Shown here: piece by piece, positions 25,678 through 34,071 of the stretch
Layout of the letters: each line of letters starts with the position of its first letter
Position numbering within the stretch: the first letter of the stretch is position 1
From: Caballeronia sordidicola
Lineage (GTDB): Bacteria > Pseudomonadota > Gammaproteobacteria > Burkholderiales > Burkholderiaceae
DNA: 64,000 nt
Direction of reading: 5' to 3'
Assembly (NCBI RefSeq): GCF_000729995.1
Contig: NZ_JNFG01000036.1
Span: 1-64,000, forward strand
The notes under the pieces: model-generated
Told to the model about the DNA's origin: nothing
The model's input: only the letters and a program-made list of their open reading frames with translations
Database searches by the model: none
Translations under genes and position numbers: made by a program

Positions 25678-26679
25678 ATGAGCTTCTATCCGCATCATCG
25701 TCCGCGCCGCATGCGCCGCGACGACTTTTCGCGCCGCCTGATGCGCGAAAACCTCCTGACCACAAACGATCTGATCTATCCCGTTTTCATTGTCGAGGGA
25801 TCGAATGTGCGTCAGGCCGTTCCGTCCATGCCTGGCGTCGAGCGCACATCAGTCGATTTGCTGATGAAAGTGGCCGAGCAATGCGTCGAACTCGGCGTGC
25901 CGGTCATCTCGCTGTTCCCGGCTATTGAGCCTTCGTTGAAAACGCCCGATGGCCGTGAAGCGACGAATCCCGAGGGCCTGATTCCGCGTGCCGTGCGTGA
26001 GTTGAAGAAGCACTTCCCCGAACTGGGCGTGCTCACCGATGTCGCGCTCGACCCGTACACCAGTCACGGCCAAGACGGTGTCCTGGACGAACAAGGCTAT
26101 GTCATCAACGATGAAACCAGCGAGATTCTCGTTGACCAGGCGCGTGCGCAGGCCGAAGCGGGCGTGGATATCGTGGCGCCATCGGACATGATGGACGGCC
26201 GGATTGGCGCAATTCGCGAAATGCTCGAGAGCGATGGACATATCCACACGCGAATCATGGCGTACGCCGCGAAGTACGCGTCGGCGTTCTACGGCCCGTT
26301 CCGCGATGCTGTGGGCTCCGCTGCGAACCTGGGCAAGAGCAACAAGATGACCTATCAGATGGACCCGTCGAATTCCGATGAAGCCCTGCGCGAAGTGCGG
26401 ATGGATATCGAGGAAGGCGCGGACATGGTGATGGTCAAACCCGGCATGCCGTATCTGGATATTGTGTATCGCGTGAAGGAAGAGTTTCGCTTTCCGACCT
26501 ACGTGTACCAGGTCAGCGGCGAGTACGCGATGATCAAGGCCGCCACGCAAAACGGCTGGCTCGATCACGACAAGGCGGTGATGGAGTCGCTGCTGGCATT
26601 CAAGCGCGCCGGGGCCGATGGCGTGCTCACGTATTTCGCGCTGGATGCCGCGCGGCTTTTGCGGGAGGCTGCGAAGTAA
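25678..26679 (+). CDS. hemB: Delta-aminolevulinic acid dehydratase (porphobilinogen synthase)
   Basis: This enzyme condenses two 5-aminolevulinates to porphobilinogen in heme synthesis. It has 333 residues. The Schiff-base lysines are K199 (AYAAKYASAF) and K254 (MVKPGMPYLD). The metal site reads DVALDPYTSHGQDG (121-134), the aspartate-rich version, not the cysteine-rich zinc site, so a magnesium-dependent type is likely. The first 20 residues form the arm that bridges subunits of the octamer. It is transcribed away from the sRNA candidate. Confidence 0.95.
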   Translation: MSFYPHHRPRRMRRDDFSRRLMRENLLTTNDLIYPVFIVEGSNVRQAVPSMPGVERTSVDLLMKVAEQCVELGVPVISLFPAIEPSLKTPDGREATNPEGLIPRAVRELKKHFPELGVLTDVALDPYTSHGQDGVLDEQGYVINDETSEILVDQARAQAEAGVDIVAPSDMMDGRIGAIREMLESDGHIHTRIMAYAAKYASAFYGPFRDAVGSAANLGKSNKMTYQMDPSNSDEALREVRMDIEEGADMVMVKPGMPYLDIVYRVKEEFRFPTYVYQVSGEYAMIKAATQNGWLDHDKAVMESLLAFKRAGADGVLTYFALDAARLLREAAK

Positions 26680-27004
26680 AGGGATTGGGGGGTTGCGGGG
26701 TTTTGAGGCGCCAGTGTGGTTGATTGATCGTGCCGACGCCCGACCGCGGGGCGTCGCGGCGTCGTTAAAGTTGTGGCAGGAGGCGGCAAACCCTTCGCGC
26801 ACCCCGTTCCTGCGACGGATGGTTGTCCAAGCTCCTCGACACCGCTTGTCCGACCTGCGCTGCCGGACCCTCGGCCAGAGGGGAGTTGTCCGACCCGCTC
26901 TGCCGGAAGTCCGGCTAACTCGGGGCGAACATTCTCCAGCAAAGTAGTCGGTCGAGTAGCGCGCCCGCCGCGTCGCCAAGTCGAGCGGCCCGCGCCACAA
27001 ACGC
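26680..27004. other. Spacer between hemB and the AraC-family gene
   Basis: This 325-base spacer lies between convergent genes with no supported gene. A 22-base sequence (TTGTCCGACC, then GC.CTGCCGGA) occurs at 26846-26867 and again, with two changes, at 26886-26907, a 40-base period. No terminator with a T-run was seen. Confidence 0.4.
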
Positions 27005-27859
27005 TCACACCAGCGGCAGACAGATCTCGGTCAGCAAGTCGGCCGGCGCTGTTTCCTTGGGGCTGTTCAGGTATTCCTCGAATGCTGGCGCATCGGCGGC
27101 TTCACGGCCGGACTGCACAAGCCACGTTCCATATAGCCATTGATAGGCCGCGTGCATATCGCTATATGGCCCTTTATGGCGGAGCACCGCATACTGGCCG
27201 CCGCGCAACTGCGTCACACCAACCGGCGCGGCAACGTCGATATCCGCCGGCAACACGGCCCCCGCCTTCGACCTCAACTCCGCTTCAGGCACAACGCCCG
27301 GATCGTCATAGAAGATGCCGATCATCCGTGCCTCGGCCGACAACAAATTCCTGCTGGCCAGCCAGCCAAACAGCGAATCGAACGCCTTGCCAATCTGCAT
27401 ATACGACCCGACGTGATCGAGAGTCAGAACATTCATCGCCGGTACGTCACGAATCACCACTTCACGCATCACCATTTGATCGTCTCCTGATAGCGCCGGC
27501 CGAAACCGGCTGTGAGTGCCCTGCTTGCGGTACTGCGCCGGCGGCATGCCGAACGCAGCCCTGAACGTGCGCGAAAACGACTGCAAGCTGCTATACCCGG
27601 AACGCTCGGCGATCTCCGAGATCGGCATCGATCCATTAGCCAGGTAACCGCCCGCGCGATGCAGTCGCAACCTGCGCACGGTCGCAGCGATGGTCTCGCC
27701 GTACATCGCCTGATAGATCCGATGCCAGTGGTACGGCGACAAACACGCAATCTCAGCCAACCTGTCGATATCGAGAGGCTCGTCGAGATGATCGTAGATA
27801 TGGTCGAGCACGCGGCTCAATCGCGCTTCGTAACGGGCTTGATAGGTCAGATCGTTCAT
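27005..27859 (-). CDS. AraC-family regulator with GyrI-like effector domain
   Basis: This 284-residue protein has an N-terminal AraC/XylS DNA-binding domain at about 12-110: two helix-turn-helix units with IDRLAEIACLSPYHWHRIYQAM and PISEIAERSGYSSLQSFSRTF, then FGMPPAQYRK. A GyrI-like (SOUL/Rob C-terminal type) ligand-binding domain follows at about 128-284 (VVIRDVPAMNVLTLDHVGSY, GGQYAVLRHKGPYSD). This order is that of Rob- and SbmC-related regulators that sense small hydrophobic compounds. No target can be named. It is a single gene between convergent hemB and a spacer. Confidence 0.85.
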   Translation of the reverse strand: MNDLTYQARYEARLSRVLDHIYDHLDEPLDIDRLAEIACLSPYHWHRIYQAMYGETIAATVRRLRLHRAGGYLANGSMPISEIAERSGYSSLQSFSRTFRAAFGMPPAQYRKQGTHSRFRPALSGDDQMVMREVVIRDVPAMNVLTLDHVGSYMQIGKAFDSLFGWLASRNLLSAEARMIGIFYDDPGVVPEAELRSKAGAVLPADIDVAAPVGVTQLRGGQYAVLRHKGPYSDMHAAYQWLYGTWLVQSGREAADAPAFEEYLNSPKETAPADLLTEICLPLV

Positions 27860-28199
27860 GAGCGTCTCGGTGAGAGCGAGCGTTGAGTGCGGACAAAAGT
27901 ATCACGACGCCATTTACCAAATCCTGCGGACTTGATCGCGGAGCGATTGGCACTTCAGTGGAGGTCGGCGGTGATGTCGGGGTGAACCGCCGCTCGGGTG
28001 TTGATGGGGCTCGGTTTATACAGCGACGGTTTGAGGGCCGGGGTCCCCCCACACAAGTGATCCGCGAGAGAAGACGCCTGTTTGCATAGCCCGGGCGCTA
28101 CTACTCTGCCATCCAGCGTGCCAAGATCGAATCACTGATCGCGGAGAAACGCGACGTACGTCCGCATTCCGAACGCACGTCAAGTTCCTCACAACGAAA
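27860..28199. other. Spacer upstream of the AraC-family gene
   Basis: This 340-base gap lies between the AraC-family gene start and the dsbD stop. Short frames exist on both strands but show no family pattern or ribosome binding site. The promoter of the regulator should be near 27880. No repeat or terminator was recognised. Confidence 0.4.
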
Positions 28200-30053
28200 T
28201 CAAGTCGTGGGTGCGGAGAGTTTGTCCAGGCTCTTCAAGAACGTGTCCGCCGACTCGTACCCGACGACGCGCACCACTTCGTTGCCTTGCGCATCGAAGA
28301 AGATGATGCCCGGCGGCCCGAACAGCCTGAAGCGCTTGAGCAACGCCTGATCGTCGGGATTATTTGCCGTGACGTCAGCGCGCAGCAGGTTGAGTTGCAC
28401 CAGGCGCGCACGTACCCGTGGATCGCTGAACGTGAGGTGTTCCATCTCCTTGCACGACACGCACCAGTCCGCGTAGAAATCGAGCATGGCCGGACGGCCG
28501 GCGGCCTTGAGCGCCAGATCCAGTTCCCCCGACGATCTTACCAGGGCGAAGGTTTCCCCCGGCGCGGACTGCGGCTGCGCGCTAGCCTCTGTTCCGGAAC
28601 CCATGCGCGCAGTAAATACGGCGAGTGGCTGAAGTGGATCGGTCGAACCCGCGGCGAGCCCAACCAGCAACGTAGCGCCCCAGATAGCGAGCGCGGCGCC
28701 GAGTCCGCGACCCAGCTTGCGCCATATCGACAGCGCCGAAGCACTCGATGTAAAGAGCCCCAGCGCCGCAGCGGCTATGAGCAGCCACAACGCCGCTAAA
28801 GCCATCTGCGCGACAGTACTTAGCACCGGCCACACAATCCACAGTGCCGCCGCGAGCAACACGACGCCGAAGAACACCTTCACGCCGTCCATCCAATTCC
28901 CCGCGCGCGGCAGCAGCGTCCCTGCGCCAAGCCCGATAATCAGCAGCGGCACGCCGAGCCCAACGCCCATGGAAAACAACGCCGCACCGCCGAGCAGCGC
29001 GTTGCCTGTATGCGCGATGAATGCGAGCACGGCGAAGAGCGGCGCGGTCATGCACGCACCGACCACGAGCGCCGACAATGCACCCATCACGACGACCGCC
29101 GCGACCTTCCCACCGGATCGCTTCTGCGATGCCTCGTTGACGCTGTTTTGCCAGCGCGCAGGCAATGCGATATCGACCCCGGCAATCAGCGTGAGCGAGA
29201 ACACCGCCAGCAGCACACCGAACGCGCCGAGCACCCAGGGGTTCTGGAGCCACGCGCCGAGACTCTGCCCGATAATCGCGGCGAGCACGCCTAGCGCCGT
29301 GTAGACAAGCGCCATGCCGAACACATACGCAGCCGATAATCCAAATCCTCGCGACCGCGTCACACGCGCGCCTTCACCAATGATGATCGCCGAGAGAATG
29401 GGAATCATCGGATAAGAGCAAGGCAGCAAGCTCAACACCATGCCTGCTACGAAGAACAAGCCGACGATCGCGAAAAAACCCCCGCTTTCGAGCAAGGATT
29501 GCGCGTAATCGGCGTTGGTCGCGCGGTCGTACCAAGGCACGTCACTGATGCTCGCCGATGGCGTTTGACCACTGGCACTAGCGGCTTGCAGCGCTGCGCC
29601 ACTGACGTGGTACACGCGCTCCATCGGCGGATAACAGATGCCCTGATCGGCACAACCCTGCGACGTGACGGCGATATCGAAAGGACCGGAAGCCTGCTTC
29701 ACCGGAATCCGAATCATGAGTTCGCCGCGATACGTTTCCACGTCCTTGTTAAACGTCTGATCGAAGTGAACCTTGCCCGCGGGCAATTGCGGTTCGCCCA
29801 GCGTCGCCGTGCCATTTTTCACCGCAAATGCAAAACGCTCGCGGTACATGTAGTAGCCGTCTGCGACCTTATATCGCACGTCGACTTCGCCCGGCTTTTC
29901 GGACGCGCTGAATTTGAACGCGACCGCGGGGTCGAGAAAATCGTCGGCGGCGTGACTTGGCGAGATCGAGCAGAGCAGCAACACGAAGCACGACACCAGC
30001 ATGAGAACTGCGTCGAGCGGCCGGCGCGCGGAGAAGGCGAAGGACTTAAACAT
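28200..30053 (-). CDS. dsbD: Thiol:disulfide interchange protein DsbD
   Basis: This 617-residue transmembrane reductase carries electrons from cytosolic thioredoxin to periplasmic DsbC/DsbG and CcmG-type partners. A signal peptide 1-35 is followed by the DsbD-alpha domain (cysteines in SQGCADQGICYPP). Eight membrane segments follow, with cysteines in LLPCSYPMIPIL and GACMTAPLFAV, then a C-terminal thioredoxin domain with FYADWCVSCKEME. The ATG at 30053 overlaps the end of cutA by 8 bases and begins directly before the signal sequence. Confidence 0.92.
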   Translation of the reverse strand: MFKSFAFSARRPLDAVLMLVSCFVLLLCSISPSHAADDFLDPAVAFKFSASEKPGEVDVRYKVADGYYMYRERFAFAVKNGTATLGEPQLPAGKVHFDQTFNKDVETYRGELMIRIPVKQASGPFDIAVTSQGCADQGICYPPMERVYHVSGAALQAASASGQTPSASISDVPWYDRATNADYAQSLLESGGFFAIVGLFFVAGMVLSLLPCSYPMIPILSAIIIGEGARVTRSRGFGLSAAYVFGMALVYTALGVLAAIIGQSLGAWLQNPWVLGAFGVLLAVFSLTLIAGVDIALPARWQNSVNEASQKRSGGKVAAVVVMGALSALVVGACMTAPLFAVLAFIAHTGNALLGGAALFSMGVGLGVPLLIIGLGAGTLLPRAGNWMDGVKVFFGVVLLAAALWIVWPVLSTVAQMALAALWLLIAAAALGLFTSSASALSIWRKLGRGLGAALAIWGATLLVGLAAGSTDPLQPLAVFTARMGSGTEASAQPQSAPGETFALVRSSGELDLALKAAGRPAMLDFYADWCVSCKEMEHLTFSDPRVRARLVQLNLLRADVTANNPDDQALLKRFRLFGPPGIIFFDAQGNEVVRVVGYESADTFLKSLDKLSAPTT

Positions 30054-30378
30054 TAAAAGGACGTTGAGTTTCCGCGGTGATCCATTGCCCGTAAGCCGCC
30101 GATGCATCGGCCTGCCACGAGACAATTTCAGGTGTGTCATAAGGATGATTCGCTTCGATAAAGCGCGCCAGCTCATCGCCGCGCGCGAGACTCGTCTTGA
30201 ACAGGAGCTGAAGCTCCTCGGCAGCCTCTACCTTACCTTTCCACCGATACCGCGACTTGATCGTGCCCAGCTCCGTGACACAGGCGGCAAGCCGTGCGTC
30301 GATGGCTTGCTGCGCAAGCGTTGACGCGGCCTCGCTGTCCGGCAACGTTGTTAACACCAGCACAACGGGCGTATTCAC
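30046..30378 (-). CDS. cutA: Divalent-cation tolerance protein CutA
   Basis: This 110-residue trimeric ferredoxin-like protein is linked in E. coli to copper tolerance. The family pattern is VVLVLTTLPDSEAASTLAQQ, ACVTELGTIKSRYRWKGKVE, then EELQLLFKTS and EANHPYDTPEIV. The GTG at 30378 is chosen because GGAG lies six bases before it and relatives start at this point. An ATG 23 codons upstream adds a non-homologous tail. It overlaps dsbD, and the same cutA-dsbD pair is common in proteobacteria. Confidence 0.9.
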   Translation of the reverse strand: MNTPVVLVLTTLPDSEAASTLAQQAIDARLAACVTELGTIKSRYRWKGKVEAAEELQLLFKTSLARGDELARFIEANHPYDTPEIVSWQADASAAYGQWITAETQRPFNV

Positions 30379-30509
30379 GGAAAGCTCCGATACGGTGGAT
30401 ATGCATGCAATCCTAGCACTGGACGTCGATAACCCGCATTCAGCCAATCGGCCTATGACTTGAGACGCGAGCCGTGGCCATCAGCAGCTCAAACCCGCCG
30501 CGCAAATAG

Positions 30510-30540
30510 AAAAAAGGCCAAGCAGAGCTTGGCCTTTTTT
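30510..30540. terminator. Terminator of the alpha operon
   Basis: GGCCAAGC pairs with GCTTGGCC around a 3-base loop, flanked by six A and six T, 20 bases after the rplQ stop. It is symmetrical and can work in both directions. It ends the long ribosomal transcription run. Confidence 0.92.
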
Positions 30541-30559
30541 CGATCAACAGCGTGCCAGC

Positions 30560-30955
30560 TTATTCAGCTTCTTGCACGTCGTCGCCGTCAGCGAGTTCCG
30601 GACGATCCATCAGCATGACCAGAGCCATCGGCGCATTGTCGCCTTGGCGAAAGCCGAACTTCAGGATGCTCAGATATCCACCCGGGCGCTTTTCAAAGCG
30701 CGGGCCGAGCACTTCAAACAGCTTCGCGACGGAGTCACGATCGCGCAGGCGGTTGAACGCCAGACGACGATTTGCCAGCGACGGCTTCTTGCCGAGCGTG
30801 ATCAGGGGCTCAACGACTTTACGGAGTTCTTTAGCTTTCGGCAGCGTGGTCTTGATGACTTCGTGCGCGATCAGCGAGTTCGACATATTACGGAGCATAG
30901 CCAGACGGTGGCTGCTCGTGCGGTTCAGTTTCCGCAAACCATGTTTATGGCGCAT
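30560..30955 (-). CDS. rplQ: 50S ribosomal protein L17
   Basis: This 131-residue protein of the large subunit lies near the exit tunnel. It begins MRHKHGLRKLNRTSSHRLAM, the invariant start of bacterial L17, and ends in an acidic tail (ADGDDVQEAE). It is the last gene of the alpha operon. The 142-base spacer to rpoA carries a long inverted repeat. Confidence 0.97.
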   Translation of the reverse strand: MRHKHGLRKLNRTSSHRLAMLRNMSNSLIAHEVIKTTLPKAKELRKVVEPLITLGKKPSLANRRLAFNRLRDRDSVAKLFEVLGPRFEKRPGGYLSILKFGFRQGDNAPMALVMLMDRPELADGDDVQEAE

Positions 30956-31038
30956 TTTGAATTTCCTAATTAACCAAGTTTAGATCCAGCTCTTCTATTG
31001 CGTCTCTTTTGAGCGCACGGGCCGGTCGTAGAAAAAGC

Positions 31039-31071
31039 AAGATGCGGATTTTAAAGGAAAATCCGCATCTT
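31039..31071 (-). promoter_or_regulatory. Perfect inverted repeat between rpoA and rplQ
   Basis: AAGATGCGGATTTT and AAAATCCGCATCTT (14 bp, 5-base loop) form a strong RNA hairpin in the rpoA-rplQ spacer. On the minus strand the stem is followed at once by GCTTTTTC, so partial termination or processing is plausible. Its effect is not established. Confidence 0.7.
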
Positions 31072-31097
31072 TGCCAGTCAAGCGTACTGCTTGAAAC

Positions 31098-32075
31098 TTA
31101 CTTGTCGAGACCAGCCGGCGGCCAGTTTTCGAGCTTCATACCCAACGTCAAGCCACGCGAAGCCAGGACTTCCTTGATCTCGTTCAGCGACTTGCGACCG
31201 AGGTTAGGCGTCTTGAGCAACTCGTTTTCCGTGCGCTGGATCAAATCACCGATGTAATAGATGTTCTCGGCCTTCAGGCAGTTCGCGGAACGAACCGTCA
31301 GTTCGAGATCGTCCACCGGACGCAGCAGGATCGGATCGATCTGCGGCGCGCGCGACGGTGCTTCTGCCGCTGCTTCCGTGCCTTCCAGTGCGGCGAAAAC
31401 CGACAACTGGTCGACCAGGATACGAGCCGATTGACGAATTGCTTCCTCGGGCGAAATCACGCCGTTGGTTTCAATGTTCATCACGAGCTTGTCGAGGTCG
31501 GTACGCTGCTCAACGCGAGCGCTTTCAACGGCGTAGCTCACGCGGAGAACCGGCGAGAACGACGCGTCCAGCACGATACGGCCAATGATCTTCGCCGAAT
31601 CTTCGCCATAACGACGCACATTGCCCGGCACATAACCGCGGCCTTTTTCAATCTTGATCTGAACGTCGAGCTTGCCGCCCTTCGACAGATGCGCAATCAC
31701 GTGATCCGGATTGATGACTTCGCAATCGTGAGCGAGTTCGATATCGCCGGCCGTGACAACGCCTTCGCCTTCCTTGCGCAGCGTGACCGTGACTTCGTCG
31801 CGGTTATGCAGCTTGAAAACGACGCCCTTCAAATTCAACAGCAGGTTGACCACATCTTCTTGCACGCCGTCGAGAGTAGAGTACTCATGCACGACGCCAG
31901 CAATCGTCACTTCGGTCGGTGCATAACCAATCATCGACGACAACAGCACACGCCGAAGCGCGTTACCCAAGGTGTGACCATAACCGCGTTCGAACGGCTC
32001 CATGACCACTTTCGCGTGACTGTCGCCAAGCGATTCAACTGCAATAATCTTGGGCTTCAACAAACTGGTTTGCAT
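31098..32075 (-). CDS. rpoA: RNA polymerase alpha subunit
   Basis: This 325-residue subunit nucleates core assembly. The N-terminal domain (about 1-235) shows ERGYGHTLGNALRRVLLSSM, the dimerisation helix. A flexible linker (EGTEAAAEAPSRAPQ) leads to the C-terminal domain with VRSANCLKAENI and TPNLGRKSLNEIKEVL, which bind UP elements and activators. It is preceded by rpsD, as in other alpha operons. Confidence 0.97.
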   Translation of the reverse strand: MQTSLLKPKIIAVESLGDSHAKVVMEPFERGYGHTLGNALRRVLLSSMIGYAPTEVTIAGVVHEYSTLDGVQEDVVNLLLNLKGVVFKLHNRDEVTVTLRKEGEGVVTAGDIELAHDCEVINPDHVIAHLSKGGKLDVQIKIEKGRGYVPGNVRRYGEDSAKIIGRIVLDASFSPVLRVSYAVESARVEQRTDLDKLVMNIETNGVISPEEAIRQSARILVDQLSVFAALEGTEAAAEAPSRAPQIDPILLRPVDDLELTVRSANCLKAENIYYIGDLIQRTENELLKTPNLGRKSLNEIKEVLASRGLTLGMKLENWPPAGLDK

Positions 32076-32089
32076 AGGTTTTCCTTTTC

Positions 32090-32155
32090 AATACCCTCGG
32101 CTCGTTACGCCGATAAGGCTGACCGGTGACAACCCGAAAATAGACAGCCGAGGTA
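32090..32155 (-). promoter_or_regulatory. Inverted repeat in the rpsD-rpoA spacer
   Basis: CCTCGGCT and AGCCGAGG form an 8-bp perfect pair enclosing about 40 bases with further short pairing. It lies in the leader just before rpoA. Role unknown: it could be an attenuation or processing structure. Confidence 0.45.
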
Positions 32156-32200
32156 GCCCCTTGCCTTCGGCAATCTGGGCTCCCCGGCCGTTAATCCGAC

Positions 32201-32824
32201 TTACCGCGAATACAATTCGACGATCAGGCTTTCGTTGATGTCGCCAGCGATATCGCTGCGTTCCGGCATCGACTTGAACGTGCCTTCGAACTTCTTGGCA
32301 TCAACAGCAACCCAGCTCGGCATTCCGCCTTGCTCAGCCAGATTCAGCGCTTCCAGAATCCGCACTTGCTTCTTCGACTGTTCGCGAACAGCAACCACAT
32401 CACCGGCCTTAACTTGCATAGACGGGATATTGTTCACAACGCCATTCACCGTGATCGACTTGTGGCCAACCAGCTGACGCGCTTCAGCGCGCGTTGAGCC
32501 GAAGCCCATGCGATACACGACGTTGTCGAGACGCGACTCGAGCAATTGCAGCAGGTTTTCGCCCGTCGGGCCCTTGCGGCGATCGGCTTCAGCGAAGTAA
32601 CGGCGGAACTGACGTTCGAGCACGCCGTAAATACGCTTAACTTTTTGCTTTTCACGCAATTGCGTGCCGTAGTCGGACGTACGAGCGCCCGACGTGCGGC
32701 CATGCTGACCCGGCTTGCTATCGAGCTTGCACTTGTCAGCGAGGGAGCGGCGTGCGCTCTTCAGGAAAAGATCAGTACCTTCACGGCGGGACAGCTTTGC
32801 TTTAGGACCGGTATAACGTGCCAC
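32201..32824 (-). CDS. rpsD: 30S ribosomal protein S4
   Basis: This 207-residue primary rRNA-binding protein of the small subunit is, in E. coli, also the translational repressor of the alpha operon. It begins MARYTGPKAKLSRREGTDLF and contains the S4 RNA-binding fold (RLDNVVYRMGFGSTRAEARQ). Length matches the family. The 158-base spacer to rpsK is highly palindromic. Confidence 0.97.
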   Translation of the reverse strand: MARYTGPKAKLSRREGTDLFLKSARRSLADKCKLDSKPGQHGRTSGARTSDYGTQLREKQKVKRIYGVLERQFRRYFAEADRRKGPTGENLLQLLESRLDNVVYRMGFGSTRAEARQLVGHKSITVNGVVNNIPSMQVKAGDVVAVREQSKKQVRILEALNLAEQGGMPSWVAVDAKKFEGTFKSMPERSDIAGDINESLIVELYSR

Positions 32825-32926
32825 TTTGCATCCTTAATAATTGATCACGCGAAGAACGTTCGCGCTAGTTCGAACTCGATGGCTCGAACGGTGGGCTTAG
32901 TCAGTATTCTTAACGCTGATTCCATA

Positions 32927-32978
32927 ACGCAAGCAACCTGTCGACGCGCGAGCGTCAACAGGTCAAGGCGTTACGCGA
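32927..32978 (-). promoter_or_regulatory. Nested inverted repeats in the rpsK-rpsD spacer
   Basis: ACCTGTCGACGC pairs with GCGTCAACAGGT (one mismatch, 4-base loop), enclosed by TAACGC/GCGTTA. Two further hairpins (CGCGAA/TTCGCG and GTTCGA/TCGAAC) lie between 32850 and 32896. The whole spacer can thus fold into three hairpins ahead of rpsD. Confidence 0.55.
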
Positions 32979-32982
32979 CGTC

Positions 32983-33387
32983 TTAGATACGACGACGCTT
33001 CGGCGGACGGCAACCGTTGTGCGGAACCGGTGTCACGTCGGAGATTGCGGTGATCTTGATGCCAAGACCATGCAGCGCACGCACCGCCGATTCACGGCCA
33101 GGACCGGGGCCCTTGATCCGCACTTCGAGGTTCTTCACGCCGTATTCCATCGCCACGCGACCAGCCGATTCGGCTGCGACCTGAGCAGCAAAGGGAGTCG
33201 ATTTACGCGAACCCTTGAAGCCCTGGCCACCCGACGTTGCCCAGGCGAGTGCATTGCCTTGGCGATCGGTGATCGTGATGATGGTGTTGTTGAACGACGC
33301 GTGAACGTGAACTACGCCCTCGGCGACGTTCTTCTTTACCTTCTTGCGAACGCGTTGCGCCGCGGAGTTGTTCGAAGCCTTAGCCAT
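32983..33387 (-). CDS. rpsK: 30S ribosomal protein S11
   Basis: This 134-residue platform protein of the small subunit has the signature GVVHVHASFNNTIITITDRQG and the C-terminal PHNGCRPPKRRRI. It follows rpsM by 28 bases. Confidence 0.97.
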   Translation of the reverse strand: MAKASNNSAAQRVRKKVKKNVAEGVVHVHASFNNTIITITDRQGNALAWATSGGQGFKGSRKSTPFAAQVAAESAGRVAMEYGVKNLEVRIKGPGPGRESAVRALHGLGIKITAISDVTPVPHNGCRPPKRRRI

Positions 33388-33415
33388 TACGTTTTCCTGT
33401 AACTATCAATTCCGC

Positions 33416-33781
33416 TTACTTCTTCAGCGATTGCGCTGCACGACGCGGACCCTTACGGGTACGGGCATTCGTACGTGTGCGTTGACCACGCATGGGCAAG
33501 CCCTTGCGATGGCGTACGCCACGATAGCAGCCCAAGTCCATCAGGCGCTTGATGTTCATCGTCACTTCACGACGCAGGTCGCCTTCGACGATGAACTTAC
33601 CCACTTCTTCTCGCAGCTTTTCGAGGTCTGCGTCAGTGAGGTCTTTGACCTTCTTCGAAAATTCCACACCAGACGCCACGCAAATGTCGCGAGCGCGCGT
33701 GCGACCTACACCGAAAATTGCCGTGAGGCCGATTTCAGTATGCTGGTGATTCGGGATGTTAACCCCTGCGATACGAGCCAT
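33416..33781 (-). CDS. rpsM: 30S ribosomal protein S13
   Basis: This 121-residue head protein contacts the P-site tRNA and the B1 bridges. It begins MARIAGVNIPNHQHTEIGLT and ends with the basic RGQRTRTNARTRKGPRR tail. It is the first large gene of the alpha operon, 41 bases after rpmJ. Confidence 0.97.
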   Translation of the reverse strand: MARIAGVNIPNHQHTEIGLTAIFGVGRTRARDICVASGVEFSKKVKDLTDADLEKLREEVGKFIVEGDLRREVTMNIKRLMDLGCYRGVRHRKGLPMRGQRTRTNARTRKGPRRAAQSLKK

Positions 33782-33822
33782 TGTTTTTCCTCAAACAAAA
33801 AGCGCAAGCAAAAGCGCGGCGT

Positions 33823-33939
33823 TCAGCCTTGACGCTGTTTGTGGCGCGGATCAGAGCTGCAAATCACGCGCACAACGCCCTTGCGCTTGATGATCTTGCA
33901 ATTGCGGCAAATGCGCTTAACCGATGCCATCACTTTCAT
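33823..33939 (-). CDS. rpmJ: 50S ribosomal protein L36
   Basis: This is a 38-residue protein starting [20 protein letters not shown]. The zinc-ribbon ligands are CxxC (C11, C14), C27 and H33, so this is the zinc-containing (C+) form. It lies between rpsM and the infA relic, its usual place in the spc operon. Confidence 0.95.
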
Positions 33940-33959
33940 GATATTACCCTTTTTTCAAA

Positions 33960-34055
33960 TCACTTCGCCCGGAACACGATCCGTGCACGAGACAGATCGT
34001 AAGGCGTCATTCAACCGTTACCTTGTCGCCCGGAAGAATGCAGATAAACATTCAT
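33960..34055 (-). pseudogene. infA: Relic of translation initiation factor IF-1 gene
   Basis: This is the secY-rpmJ slot where infA normally lies. On the minus strand the segment encodes ILPGDKVTVE, then, in another frame, TPYDLSRARIVFRAK followed by TGA: together the C-terminal third of IF-1. Between them one base is missing (expected GTTGAACTGACG, found GTTGAATGACG), which creates a stop. The first half of the 72-codon gene is gone, since only 132 bases separate secY and rpmJ. The relic cannot make IF-1. A functional copy must exist elsewhere, which is plausible because Burkholderia relatives carry more than one infA. Confidence 0.85.
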
Positions 34056-34071
34056 CTGCGTCCTTCCCTGA

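Noticed and set aside
25459..25698. A 79-codon frame on the minus strand ending exactly at the small-RNA terminator
   Set aside because: It has no family pattern, overlaps the hemB start, and its last third is the hairpin-rich RNA. A non-coding reading explains the terminator better.
26565..27008. A 147-codon minus-strand frame between hemB and the AraC-family gene
   Set aside because: It has Arg/Ser/Pro-rich composition, runs antisense into hemB and has no ribosome binding site or known motif.
27753..28052. Frames on both strands upstream of the AraC-family gene
   Set aside because: No conserved motif, and they overlap the promoter and start of the regulator gene; they look like chance frames in GC-rich DNA.
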